A stretch of DNA of 64,000 nt, taken from Bacteroidota bacterium. GTDB taxonomy: Bacteria; Bacteroidota; Bacteroidia; B-17B0; Aurantibacillaceae. The DNA is taken from assembly GCA_018267655.1 (NCBI GenBank), contig JAFDYB010000065.1, positions 23,647 through 87,646 of the forward strand, read 5' to 3'. The position numbers and the translations under genes are program-made. The notes under the pieces were generated by a model. The model searched no databases, was not told the DNA's origin, and worked only from the letters and a program-made list of their open reading frames with translations. Positions 8,402 through 17,326 of this stretch are shown piece after piece. Numbering within the stretch: position 1 is the stretch's first letter; every line of letters begins with the position of its first letter.

Positions 8402-8671
8402 ATGAATATTTTTGTAAGCAACATTAGTTTTAAAGTTAGAGAAGAAAACTTAAAAGAACTTTTTAGTCAATACGGCGAAGTTAGTAGCGTGCGTATTATT
8501 AAAGACAAACAAACAAAACGTAGCAAAGGCTATGGCTTTGTTGAAATGCCTAACGATGCAGAAGCAAATAGTGCGATAAACGCTTTAAACGGAACTAGCC
8601 ATAATGAAAGAGCTTTAGTAGTTACTGAAGCTAAGGGGCCTAAGCACGATTCATCATCGCCGGCTAATTAA
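8402..8671 (+). CDS. RRM-domain RNA-binding protein
   Basis: 89 residues forming a single RNA recognition motif: RNP2 is IFVSNI (residues 3-8) and RNP1 is KGYGFVEM (about residues 42-49), with the aromatic residues that stack on RNA present. A short polar tail (KGPKHDSSSPAN) follows. Bacterial RRM proteins of this size, known from cyanobacteria and Bacteroidota, are often cold-induced and thought to act on mRNA structure or stability. Monocistronic, with its own promoter and a clear terminator, which fits strong independent expression. Confidence 0.93.
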   Translation: MNIFVSNISFKVREENLKELFSQYGEVSSVRIIKDKQTKRSKGYGFVEMPNDAEANSAINALNGTSHNERALVVTEAKGPKHDSSSPAN

Positions 8672-8691
8672 TTTTAATATTATTTTTTTTG

Positions 8692-8721
8692 ACCCGTTGC
8701 GTAAATGCTTCGGGTTTTTTT
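8692..8721 (+). terminator. Rho-independent terminator after the RRM gene
   Basis: ACCCG and CGGGT pair around a 14-nt loop, preceded by a T-rich stretch and followed by a run of seven Ts. It ends the monocistronic RRM transcript. Confidence 0.75.
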
Positions 8722-9214
8722 ATTACGCTTAAACAATGCGAGTATTTTATTTATGTTAAACTATCCGCTTGCTTTTGATGGGTTTGGCACAATGCAAAAC
8801 TCAAATCTGTTGTAGCTATAGCTGTTTATTTTTCGCCTTTTCAAAAAGTATTTGCAACTCCTGTTATATAAAAACTTTTTTACTTGTTTAAGCACGTGAT
8901 CAATAGTGTCCTAAACGTTTTACTTATTTGTGTAACGTGTTAGTTTTATTGAATGTTTAATTTTAAAAATGATTGTTTTGAAAAAGCCCCCCTGTAATGA
9001 TGCGGGTGGTGGTTCATGATAATCTTCAAAAGGTCTATCTATCGTTGCAAATTTATTTTTCTAAAAATGCTAACGATGTAAATTTTAACGTGCTTATAAC
9101 TAGACAGCATGCACATTTAAAAAACCTAGGCGATCTCGTTGAATTTTTAAAGAAAAATAAATTCACGCCAACGCCCCCTTAGCGAAACGCTTTTGCTTAC
9201 TACTTTCAATCTAT
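8722..9214. other. Gene-poor intergenic stretch
   Basis: About 490 bp between the RRM terminator and the end of tatD. I see no tRNA-like fold, no strong hairpin and no convincing promoter. A 61-codon open frame at 8997-9182 has no recognisable family or signal and was not called. It could be decayed coding sequence or hold a small RNA, but nothing visible proves either. Confidence 0.5.
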
Positions 9215-10000
9215 CTACTCTCTAGTATCAAATAACTGAGCATTAAAAATAAATTCAGAATTGTTTTTTGTCATTTTTGCCACCTCGTCAAATGAGCAGT
9301 TTTTTAATTGAGCAATTTTTTTTGCAACTTCAAATATGTAAACCGGTTCGTTTCGTTTGCCCCTATATGGTACTGGTGCTAAATAGGGTGCATCGGTTTC
9401 TAGTACCAAATGTTTTAAATCAATTTGTTCTACAACTTTATCTAATCCTGCATTTTTAAAAGTTATTACGCCACCTATTCCTAATTTAAAATCTCCAAGT
9501 TCAATAATTTTATTTGCTTCATCTAATGTGCCAGAAAAGCAATGAAAAATAGCTTTAGGTAATTGACGATATGCTTTTAATATGTTGTATGTTTCATTAA
9601 AAGCGTTACGGCAATGGATTACTATAGGGTACTTAAATTCTAGTGCCCAATTAATTTGCTGTTCAAAAGCTACTATTTGCTCTTTTAAAAATGATTTATC
9701 CCAATATAAATCAATTCCAATTTCACCAATGGCAATAAACTTTCGCTTGCTTAACCAATTGTGTACAATTTGTAATTCATCTTTTACAGTCTGATTTACG
9801 CTGCATGGGTGAAGCCCTATCATTGCAAAACAGCTATTTTTATATTTGCTCTCTAATTCCAACATGGAATTAATAGTAGATGAATCTACATTGGGTAAAT
9901 AAAATTTTTCAACGCCTAAGCTTAATGCTTTTTTTATTAAATTTTCTCTGTCGCTATCAAACTCAGGCAGGTAAAGGTGTGTGTGTGTGTCTTGTAACAT
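9215..10000 (-). CDS. TatD family metal-dependent hydrolase (DNase)
   Basis: 261 residues, normal for TatD. Metal ligands are all present: DTHTHLY gives H6 and H8, GEIGID gives E93, VIHCR gives H129, FHCFSG gives H153 and ETDAPYL gives D203. Family members are 3'-5' DNA/RNA exonucleases involved in DNA repair and nucleic acid turnover. The ATG at 9998-10000 directly abuts the TAA of the upstream TetR gene with no base between, so the two are translationally coupled and share the TetR gene's promoter. Confidence 0.94.
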   Translation of the reverse strand: MLQDTHTHLYLPEFDSDRENLIKKALSLGVEKFYLPNVDSSTINSMLELESKYKNSCFAMIGLHPCSVNQTVKDELQIVHNWLSKRKFIAIGEIGIDLYWDKSFLKEQIVAFEQQINWALEFKYPIVIHCRNAFNETYNILKAYRQLPKAIFHCFSGTLDEANKIIELGDFKLGIGGVITFKNAGLDKVVEQIDLKHLVLETDAPYLAPVPYRGKRNEPVYIFEVAKKIAQLKNCSFDEVAKMTKNNSEFIFNAQLFDTRE

Positions 10001-10582
10001 TTAATTAAGTGCCGAAAGCGTCAAGTCAACAATTGATTTTAATTCTTTTTTATCGGCTCCGCTCTGACTCATTACGCGTAAACCGCATAAAGTATTATAT
10101 AAAAAATGACTGTACTGCTTTACAGGTTTTTTTAATGAAATCTCTTTGTTTTTTTGAGCGTTTTCAAGCCATTCAGTAAGAAGCTTTTCTGTTTCAGATT
10201 TATTATTGCAAATAACTTGGTTGGTTTTAAAACACTGTTTACTCATTTCAGCAGCTGCATTTACTAATAAACAGCCATTATCGTTAGGGTTTTCAGCTAA
10301 GTGATTTAGCACGGCTTCAAATAGTTTTTCTATTTTTTTTAAGCCATTTGCTTCATTGGTGTTTAAAATCCCTAATTTTTCATTATCAATATTTTTATAA
10401 TATTCAAGTGATTGTACGTAAAGGCTGTGTTTGTCGCCAAAAGAATCATACAAACTGCTTCTGCTCAATCCGGCCACTTTGAGTATATCATCAACCGATG
10501 TGCCGTTGTATCCTTTTTGTTTAAAAACATTAGAGGCTATTTCTAAAATATGCTCTCTTTTAAACTTTTTATTTTTAGGCAT
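10001..10582 (-). CDS. TetR/AcrR family transcriptional regulator
   Basis: 193 residues. The N-terminal helix-turn-helix is typical: REHILEIASNVFKQKGYNGT, then SVDDILKVAGLSRSSLYDSF with GDKHSLY. The C-terminal ligand domain (about residues 70-190) contains three cysteines, including GCLLVNAAAEMSKQCF, so thiol-reactive inducers are conceivable but unproven. The gene is first in a two-gene operon with tatD and is controlled by a promoter that contains a perfect palindrome, indicating autoregulation. The physiological signal is unknown. Confidence 0.92.
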   Translation of the reverse strand: MPKNKKFKREHILEIASNVFKQKGYNGTSVDDILKVAGLSRSSLYDSFGDKHSLYVQSLEYYKNIDNEKLGILNTNEANGLKKIEKLFEAVLNHLAENPNDNGCLLVNAAAEMSKQCFKTNQVICNNKSETEKLLTEWLENAQKNKEISLKKPVKQYSHFLYNTLCGLRVMSQSGADKKELKSIVDLTLSALN

Positions 10583-10600
10583 AAAAACTTAATTATTTTA

Positions 10601-10634
10601 CAAATATACTTCATTTGGAATGAATATTCCAAAT
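10601..10634 (-). promoter_or_regulatory. Promoter of tetR-tatD with a 22-bp palindromic operator
   Basis: On the minus strand TATATTTG at 10608-10601 is an exact -7 box and TTTG at 10633-10630 is the -33 box, 21 bp apart. The -33 box and much of the spacer lie in a perfect inverted repeat at 10613-10634: ATTTGGAAT, 4 bp, ATTCCAAAT. Predicted transcript start about 10596, 14 nt before the ATG. A TetR dimer on this site would block the polymerase. Confidence 0.75.
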
Positions 10635-10639
10635 TATTT

Positions 10640-12328
10640 TTAAATACCAATTTTACTATCTACAATTTGTAGTATTTCAAGTTCAATCATTTTTGTTTGA
10701 GTTTCTATTTTCTTACCTTTTTCAATAACAGAATTAACAAAGGCTTTATCGCTATATCCTGCAGCATTAATACGTACATTCATAAAAGCGCCCATTACGG
10801 CAGTTCTTGCACACAAGGCGCCAACTCCGGCATCGCTAACACTGTTAGGGTTACCAATTTCTGCCATTACTTTAATTATTTGTAAACTTTCAAAGCTTAA
10901 CTCCATTACCTTTAATGGAATTTCAATTGCAAATTTTGTTGCTTGATTTATTGCTGCAGTTCTAATTGATTTTTCTGTATCATTACTTTTTGGTAGCGAA
11001 AGTGCTTGCATTATTTTGTTAAAGGCATTTGTATCTTCGTCAACCAAGCTTAGTAATTGATTTTTTAATTTTTGGCCTTTTTCGGCATATTCGCTAAATT
11101 CTTCCCATTTATTATCCCAACCTTTTTTGTGTGAACTTAAATTTGCAACCATTGCAGCCAAGCTAATTCCTAAACTGCCAACGTAAGCGCTTATGCTTCC
11201 GCCACCTGGTGCAGGGCTTTCGCTGGCGGTTTCATCTGCAAAAGCATTTAAATTCATGTTTATTAATTTTGATTGAGATTTGTCTTTTAGCAAATACTCA
11301 ATAATTCTATCTTCGGGCTTAAACGGGGCAAGCTCATCAAGGCCTAATGATTTTACAGCTATTTTAATTAATTCTTTTTCGCTTACGCCAAGGCTTCGTT
11401 TTTGTTTTTTTAAAAAATATTTTCCAGCATCTAGTATAGCATTTAAAGGAATGAGGCCAACCAATTCGCTTCCGGTAACACGCAAACCACGTTCGTTGGC
11501 TTTTTTGCATACTTCGTCAAAGGCAATATGCATAGGCGTTGCATTTACGTTAGTTAAGTTCATTGATATTTGGCAGATGCCATACTCTTCAATAAACCAA
11601 CCAATTGCTTTTACGGCTTTTAAACTGCCGGGTTGTATTTTTGGAGTACCATCTGCATTTGTTATTATTTTGCCGCTAATTGGATCTCCTTCACGCATAA
11701 TTCTGCCTGCTTCGCGCACATCAAATGCAACTGAATTTGCGCGACGTGTTGAGGTTGTATTTAAATTTACATTAAATGCTACTAAAAAATCACGAGCACC
11801 TATAACAGTAGCGCCACGTTTTTCATCCATTTCTGCCGGGCCAAAATCTGGTTTCCACTCGGGCAGTTTTATTTTTTTGAAAAACCCTTCATACTCTCCA
11901 TTTCTAATAATAGAAAGGTTGTTACGATTTTTATTTTGCTGAGCTTCTTCATATAAATAAACAGGTATATTTAATTCACTTCCAACTTTGTGTGCTAATT
12001 GTTGGGCGTATTTTGCTGTTTCGGCCATTGAGATATTGCTTATGGGAATAAATGGGCATACATCTGTAGCGCCCATGCGAGGATGCTCGCCTTTATGTTT
12101 GCTCATATCAATTAATTCGCCTGCTTTTTTAATAGCTCTGTAAGCAGCTTCAATTACTTTTTCGGGTTCTCCTACAAATGTTACAACAGTACGGTTTGTG
12201 GCTTTACCTGGATCTACGTTTAAAAGTTTTATTCCTTCTACTGATTCTATTTCGTTAGTGATTTGTTTTATTATTGCTAAATCATTTCCTTCGCTAAAAT
12301 TTGGAACACATTCTATTATTTGTTGCAT
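10640..12328 (-). CDS. ftcD: Bifunctional glutamate formimidoyltransferase / formimidoyl-THF cyclodeaminase
   Basis: 562 residues carrying both activities of histidine degradation. The N-terminal part (MQQIIECVPNFSEGNDLAII, with HKGEHPRMGATDVCPF near residue 80) is formimidoyltransferase, which moves the formimino group from formiminoglutamate to tetrahydrofolate. The C-terminal part (from about residue 355, with ESPAPGGGSISAYVGSLG and GNPNSVSDAGVGALCARTAV) is the cyclodeaminase that releases ammonia and gives methenyl-THF. The fused form matches the animal enzyme and is common in Bacteroidota. No other hut gene is in the window, so the rest of the pathway lies elsewhere. Confidence 0.96.
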   Translation of the reverse strand: MQQIIECVPNFSEGNDLAIIKQITNEIESVEGIKLLNVDPGKATNRTVVTFVGEPEKVIEAAYRAIKKAGELIDMSKHKGEHPRMGATDVCPFIPISNISMAETAKYAQQLAHKVGSELNIPVYLYEEAQQNKNRNNLSIIRNGEYEGFFKKIKLPEWKPDFGPAEMDEKRGATVIGARDFLVAFNVNLNTTSTRRANSVAFDVREAGRIMREGDPISGKIITNADGTPKIQPGSLKAVKAIGWFIEEYGICQISMNLTNVNATPMHIAFDEVCKKANERGLRVTGSELVGLIPLNAILDAGKYFLKKQKRSLGVSEKELIKIAVKSLGLDELAPFKPEDRIIEYLLKDKSQSKLINMNLNAFADETASESPAPGGGSISAYVGSLGISLAAMVANLSSHKKGWDNKWEEFSEYAEKGQKLKNQLLSLVDEDTNAFNKIMQALSLPKSNDTEKSIRTAAINQATKFAIEIPLKVMELSFESLQIIKVMAEIGNPNSVSDAGVGALCARTAVMGAFMNVRINAAGYSDKAFVNSVIEKGKKIETQTKMIELEILQIVDSKIGI

Positions 12329-12348
12329 AACTATTTAAATTAAAGTGT

Positions 12349-12379
12349 TAAAGCTACCAATATTTACAAATTGTTCAAA
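12349..12379 (-). promoter_or_regulatory. Promoter of ftcD
   Basis: On the minus strand TTTG at 12379-12376, a 19-bp spacer, then TAGCTTTA at 12356-12349 (7 of 8 matches). Predicted start about 12344, with a leader of about 16 nt before the ATG at 12328. Confidence 0.6.
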
Positions 12380-12467
12380 GTCTTTAATCTAAAATTGAAT
12401 GTGTTTTTTAGTCAATTCATTTTGAGTGTGTGGTATTAAAAAAGCTGACCCGGTAGTGTAATTTACG

Positions 12468-14963
12468 TTAGAATTTAACTTGAAGACGCAGGTTTATTTG
12501 CCGACTGGTTAAGTAATTAGGCACCGCATACATATTGCCTGTAACATCGTGTACCCAGGTGTATGAAACAGTGTTTTGAACATCTAATAAATTAAATACT
12601 TCTACAAATATCCACATGTCTTTTAAATGATTTAAAAAGTTTTTCCGTTTTATTTCTCTATTTTCTTTTAAAATGTTGTATGCAAATCCGGCATCAACTC
12701 TTCTATATGGAGGCATTCGCAAAATTTGCTGCCACCTAATATGTGTTGGCGGACCAAACGGTAAACCCGACCCAAATTGTAAGTTTAAGTTAAATTTAAA
12801 TTGTGGCAGTCTAGGCAAATAATCTTGAAAAAACATACTGAAAGTAACTAATTGATCGGTTGGACGGGGTATGTAACCAGGATCTACCCGTTGACTATCT
12901 GCTTTAACTTGATCAAACGTATAACCTCTAACAATTTTTTCGCCTTCCTTATTATAATAATTGTAGTGAATGTTATTTGGGCTGTATTCGTAAGTTCTTA
13001 GCAGGCCCAAATTCATCCAGCTGTCAATGCCTTTTACAAATTCGCCATTTACCCTAAAATCCATACCTGTAGCGTAACCAATACTATTATTATTTGCAAA
13101 ATAACGTATTCTAACGTTATCAATTTCATAAGGATTTAAATTGCGAAGATCTTTAAAATAAGCTGCTGTAATAAACTTAAATTTTCTACCCCACATTGTA
13201 AAATTATTGTCGGCAGTTAATACGTAGTGAACTGCTAGTTGTGCTTTTACCGAAGTGTTAACAGTGCCGTCAATATTTCTTAATTCTCTGTAAAATGGTG
13301 GTTGATAATAATACCCCGTGCTAAATTTAAACATCCAATCGTATTTCCAATTTGGTTTGTACGAAAGCGTGATGCGAGGCGAAACAACCAGTTGTTTATT
13401 TAATGTCCAATAATTGGCGCGAACTCCGGCATTTACAAACAACTCCGATGAATCTTTAAAACGATAATTGAAATTATATTGAGAGTAGGCCATCGTGCGC
13501 TGGCTAAACAAACTAATATTTGTTTTGTAAACATCGGTTAATGTTATGTCGGTGGGGCTGTATGGAATAACGTAACCGGCCGAGTCAATCATTCGCCACT
13601 CTCCAAGCCTATCGTTTATTTGTTCTATTTGATGGCGAAGTCCCCATAAAAACTCGGTTTTATTTTTGAAGTAATAAGTGCCTTTATGCTCAGCATTGTA
13701 AACATTTGCATTGAGGTAATTTCTGCCGTTATTTAAAAAAGTCCCTATTCCTCTGTTAAAGGCAACTTGTCCAAAATTGGGTTTGCCTAAATCAGCTTCC
13801 AGCTGGTCAATATAATATTGCCCTTGTACTGTGTAAAGTTCCTCTTCGTTTGTGTTATAGGCTGATGTTATAAATTTTAATTTTAATTGATTGTTTGGCT
13901 TATAGGTGGTTGATATACCAGTAAGTAAAGTATTGTATTGCATTAAATCTTGCCCGTCAAAGTATATGGTTAAACGTAAAGCTTGATTAACGGTGCCAAA
14001 ATTTGTTTCGCGGTTGCTTGGGATTACCAAATAACGATTATTAGCAAAGCTGCTTAACCATTCTACTTTCCACTTAGGGTTAATGTCGAAAGTCAAAAAA
14101 CTTTGAATATCAGCACTGCTTGGGCGGTATTCGCCTTTTGTGTCGAGTGTGTTTAACAAGTATTGATTTGTTCGATAGCGAGCGCCTATATTCCAAGAAA
14201 CTAATCTGTTTTTACTTATGCCTTCTAATTGAATGTTTCCGCCTAAAATACTAGCTGATGCATTTCCTCCAAACTTTAGTGGTTTACGGTAAGTTATGTC
14301 AAGCACACTGCTCATTTTATCACCGTATTTAGTTTCAAATCCACCACTGCTAAAGTTCATGTTTTGTACCATGTTGGGGTTTGCAAAACTAAGGCCTTCT
14401 TGCTGACCGGAGCGTGCTAAAAATGGTCGATAAACCTCTATATCATTTACATAAATTAAATTTTCATCATAGTTTCCGCCTCTTACACTATAACCACTAC
14501 TTAATTCGTTGTTGCTACTAACACCTATTTGAGTTTTAATTAAATCTTCGATGTTTCCGGTAGTTGTTGGCAACTGATTAAACCACTTAGTGTTTAGCGA
14601 TGTAATTTCTTCTGCTCTGGTTTTTTGGTCAATAATTTCAACAGCTTTAAGTGTATTTTTAAACGACATAACTGTATTAAACATTTTAACTTCGCCGCTT
14701 TTTAAATGAAAGGCAATTGATTTTGCCGTAAAACTAATGTTAGAAAAAATAACATTGATTGGCTTTTCTGCATCCACCTCCAACTCGTAGTAACCGGCTG
14801 CATTAGTTTGGGTATATTGATTTACATTTTCTTTTACAACAATTGATACGCCCGGTATAGGATCATCATCTGTTCCTTTAACAATGCCAGATATTTTTGC
14901 TTTTTGAGCGAACAAAATGTTTGTTAAAAACAAAAATAGTACGATATGATTTTTTTGTATAAT
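12468..14963 (-). CDS. TonB-dependent receptor with carboxypeptidase-like N-terminal domain (probable ATT start)
   Basis: About 831 residues. A signal peptide ending FLTNILFAQ is followed by a CarboxypepD_reg-like domain (ISGIVKGTDDDPIPGVSIVV), a plug domain (SSGYSVRGGNYDENLIYVND) and a long barrel ending in QINLRLQVKF. It imports a ligand through the outer membrane using TonB energy; the ligand is unknown and no SusD partner is adjacent. No ATG, GTG or TTG gives a full signal peptide: a TTG at 14931-14933 would leave only about nine residues before the cleavage site. The ATT at 14961-14963 gives the n-region (M)IQKNHIVLFLFLTNILFAQ and lies 15 nt after the predicted transcript start. Confidence 0.9.
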   Translation of the reverse strand: MIQKNHIVLFLFLTNILFAQKAKISGIVKGTDDDPIPGVSIVVKENVNQYTQTNAAGYYELEVDAEKPINVIFSNISFTAKSIAFHLKSGEVKMFNTVMSFKNTLKAVEIIDQKTRAEEITSLNTKWFNQLPTTTGNIEDLIKTQIGVSSNNELSSGYSVRGGNYDENLIYVNDIEVYRPFLARSGQQEGLSFANPNMVQNMNFSSGGFETKYGDKMSSVLDITYRKPLKFGGNASASILGGNIQLEGISKNRLVSWNIGARYRTNQYLLNTLDTKGEYRPSSADIQSFLTFDINPKWKVEWLSSFANNRYLVIPSNRETNFGTVNQALRLTIYFDGQDLMQYNTLLTGISTTYKPNNQLKLKFITSAYNTNEEELYTVQGQYYIDQLEADLGKPNFGQVAFNRGIGTFLNNGRNYLNANVYNAEHKGTYYFKNKTEFLWGLRHQIEQINDRLGEWRMIDSAGYVIPYSPTDITLTDVYKTNISLFSQRTMAYSQYNFNYRFKDSSELFVNAGVRANYWTLNKQLVVSPRITLSYKPNWKYDWMFKFSTGYYYQPPFYRELRNIDGTVNTSVKAQLAVHYVLTADNNFTMWGRKFKFITAAYFKDLRNLNPYEIDNVRIRYFANNNSIGYATGMDFRVNGEFVKGIDSWMNLGLLRTYEYSPNNIHYNYYNKEGEKIVRGYTFDQVKADSQRVDPGYIPRPTDQLVTFSMFFQDYLPRLPQFKFNLNLQFGSGLPFGPPTHIRWQQILRMPPYRRVDAGFAYNILKENREIKRKNFLNHLKDMWIFVEVFNLLDVQNTVSYTWVHDVTGNMYAVPNYLTSRQINLRLQVKF

Positions 14964-14982
14964 AAGGTTAAAAATAAGCTAA

Positions 14983-14990
14983 CGAATATA
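14983..14990 (-). promoter_or_regulatory. -7 box of the TonB-dependent receptor gene
   Basis: Minus-strand TATATTCG, 7 of 8 matches to TAnnTTTG. Predicted transcript start about 14978. No clear -33 box is seen. The position supports translation from the ATT at 14961-14963 rather than an upstream start. Confidence 0.5.
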
Positions 14991-15033
14991 AGCTATAATT
15001 ATTTTGTAGGAACAGTTAAAAATATTTTTTTTG

Positions 15034-15041
15034 TATTTTTG
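15034..15041 (+). promoter_or_regulatory. -7 box of the cation:proton antiporter gene
   Basis: TATTTTTG, an exact TAnnTTTG box. Predicted start of transcription about 15046, 13 nt before the ATT at 15059. No well-spaced -33 box is seen. Confidence 0.6.
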
Positions 15042-15058
15042 CCTAAAATAGTAGGCCT

Positions 15059-17326
15059 ATTAAAAAATCAAAAAATACTCTTTTTTATTTAGTTACAGTT
15101 GTTTTTTTCTCGCTCTTAGTTTGGCAAGTATTTCAACAAGGTAAAAAATTGCAGAGTGCAGCAGCGTTTGAAACAGAGGCCTCAAAAATTCAAGATATAA
15201 ATTCTGTTTCTCAATTTTATGATTCCTTAAAGCATAACACTACTGAGCCTTTAAGTACCTTAATGCTACAAATTATCACCATTATTTTAGTTGCAAGAAT
15301 AATTGGATATGTCTTTAAAAAAATAGGTCAACCTTCGGTAATTGGTGAAATTGTGGCAGGTATAGTGCTTGGTCCAACTATATTAGGAAGATATGCTCCG
15401 GAAGCTTTTGCAGCTCTTTTCCCCGTTACGTCTTTAGCTAATTTGAAATTTTTAAGCCAAATAGGTTTAATCTTATTCATGTTTGTTATTGGTATGGAAA
15501 TTGATTTTAAAGTTTTAAGAACAAAAGCTAACGAAGCCTTAGTTATCAGCCATGCCAGCATTATCATTCCTTTTTCACTCGGTGTAAGTTTCGCGTATTT
15601 TATTTACAAACAATATTCACCCGATCATGTTAATTTTATTTCATTTGCCTTATTTATTGGTATTTCAATGAGCGTAACTGCTTTCCCGGTATTGGCACGA
15701 ATTGTTCAAGAGCGTCAAATTTCAAAAACAAAACTAGGCACAATTGCGTTAACATGTGCTGCAATAGATGATATAACGGCATGGTGTGGTTTAGCGGCTG
15801 TTATAGCTATTGTTAAAGCCGGTTCTTTTGTTAGCTCTTTATATACTTTGTTAGCAGCATTATTATACGTTTTGTTTATGCTAAAAATTGTTCAACCATT
15901 TTTGCGCCAATTAGGTGAAAAATACTCAAGTAAAGAAGGCCTAACAAAGCCCGTTGTTGCAGTTTTTTTCTTTACCCTTATTACTTCTGCATATTTAAGT
16001 GAAATGATTGGCATACACGCTCTGTTTGGGGCATTTATGGCAGGTGTAATAATGCCCGAAAATATTAATTTTAGAAATGTATTTATTGAAAAAGTTGAAG
16101 ACGTGTCGCATGTTTTACTCTTACCTTTATTTTTTGTTTACACCGGTTTAAGAACTCAAATTGGCTTGCTTGACGAAGCTAACTTATGGTATGATTGCGC
16201 AATGATTATTGGAATAGGCGTTACAGGAAAGTTTATAGGCAGCGCTTTTGCAGCTAGATATGTTGGACAAACATGGAAAGAAAGTTTAACAATAGGTGCG
16301 TTAATGAATACGCGTGGCTTAATGGAACTTATTGTGCTAAATATTGGCTTTGACCTTGGGGTAATTGACCAACGAATTTTTGCAATGATGGTTATAATGG
16401 CATTATTCACAACTTTTATGACCGGACCATCACTTGATATAATTGAATTTATTTTTAAAGATAAAACAAAAATAACCGAAAAAATAAATGAAGACATTGC
16501 CAGCGAAAAATACTCTGTGCTTATTTCCTATGGAAATCCGGCAAAAGGCAAGCAAATGTTACGTTTAGCTTATTGGTTAACAAAAAACATACAATCTAAA
16601 ATTAGCACTATTCATATTTCGCCCAGCGGCGAGCTTAATAAGTATAATTTAGTAGAGTATGAAAAAGACAGCATAAATCCGGTAAGGCGCGAAGCTCAAA
16701 AATTAAGTGTTGATTTAACAACGCACTTTAAACCAGCCCTCGATATAGATAAAGAAATTGTTGATTTTAGAAACTCCGCTAAATACGATTTGCTTTTAAT
16801 AGGACTCGGAAATTCAGTATTTAAAGGATCTTTATTAGGGAATATTTTAGGATTAACTTCAAAAATTTTAAATCCTAAAACAGTACTTCAAACCATAAAA
16901 GAACGAAAAATTATACTCGATGACACATTGTTTGATGAGCATACCAATTTTATTATCAAAAACAGCGTTATGCCAGTTGGAATTTTTATTGATAAAAAAT
17001 TTAATGAAGCAAAAAACATCATAATTCCTGTTTACACTATAGGCGATAGTTTTTTAAGTATATATATACAAAAATTTTTCTCAACGGTATCGCATTCAAT
17101 TACTATTTACGATGCTACTCAACTTTTTGTACAATATCCTGAGCTAAAACATAATTTTACCAACCAGCTGCAAAACGCTAAAATAATTTCAAAGGCGAAT
17201 GATGAAATCAAACTTTTTAAATCATTTGATTTATGTATTTTAAACATAGATTCATGGAAGGAATGTGTAAAACAAAAAGAGGAATGGCTAACAGTTAGCC
17301 CTTCTATTTTAATTTTAAAATCTTAA
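15059..17326 (+). CDS. Cation:proton antiporter, CPA2 type (probable ATT start)
   Basis: About 755 residues. The CPA2 membrane domain follows an N-terminal anchor; recognisable parts are GQPSVIGEIVAGIVLGPTIL, FMFVIGMEIDFKVL, the ion-site region AAIDDITAWC and GALMNTRGLMELIVLNIGF. A cytoplasmic C-terminal region of about 290 residues resembles paired universal-stress-like domains. It should exchange Na+ or K+ for protons. The first standard start codon (TTG at 15149) would delete a conserved-looking leader, KKSKNTLFYLVTVVFF and QVFQQGKKLQ, which includes a whole membrane helix. From memory, relatives begin with M followed by just such a KK..NT.FYL leader, placing their Met at the ATT codon 15059-15061. 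Confidence 0.92.
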   Translation: MKKSKNTLFYLVTVVFFSLLVWQVFQQGKKLQSAAAFETEASKIQDINSVSQFYDSLKHNTTEPLSTLMLQIITIILVARIIGYVFKKIGQPSVIGEIVAGIVLGPTILGRYAPEAFAALFPVTSLANLKFLSQIGLILFMFVIGMEIDFKVLRTKANEALVISHASIIIPFSLGVSFAYFIYKQYSPDHVNFISFALFIGISMSVTAFPVLARIVQERQISKTKLGTIALTCAAIDDITAWCGLAAVIAIVKAGSFVSSLYTLLAALLYVLFMLKIVQPFLRQLGEKYSSKEGLTKPVVAVFFFTLITSAYLSEMIGIHALFGAFMAGVIMPENINFRNVFIEKVEDVSHVLLLPLFFVYTGLRTQIGLLDEANLWYDCAMIIGIGVTGKFIGSAFAARYVGQTWKESLTIGALMNTRGLMELIVLNIGFDLGVIDQRIFAMMVIMALFTTFMTGPSLDIIEFIFKDKTKITEKINEDIASEKYSVLISYGNPAKGKQMLRLAYWLTKNIQSKISTIHISPSGELNKYNLVEYEKDSINPVRREAQKLSVDLTTHFKPALDIDKEIVDFRNSAKYDLLLIGLGNSVFKGSLLGNILGLTSKILNPKTVLQTIKERKIILDDTLFDEHTNFIIKNSVMPVGIFIDKKFNEAKNIIIPVYTIGDSFLSIYIQKFFSTVSHSITIYDATQLFVQYPELKHNFTNQLQNAKIISKANDEIKLFKSFDLCILNIDSWKECVKQKEEWLTVSPSILILKS

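Noticed and set aside
8997..9182. 61-codon open frame in the 8.7-9.2 kb gap
   Set aside because: No family, no signal peptide, no promoter, and an amino acid mix that looks like translated non-coding DNA.
15149..15151. TTG as the antiporter start
   Set aside because: It would lose a conserved-looking N-terminal helix that is in frame with an ATT behind a consensus promoter.
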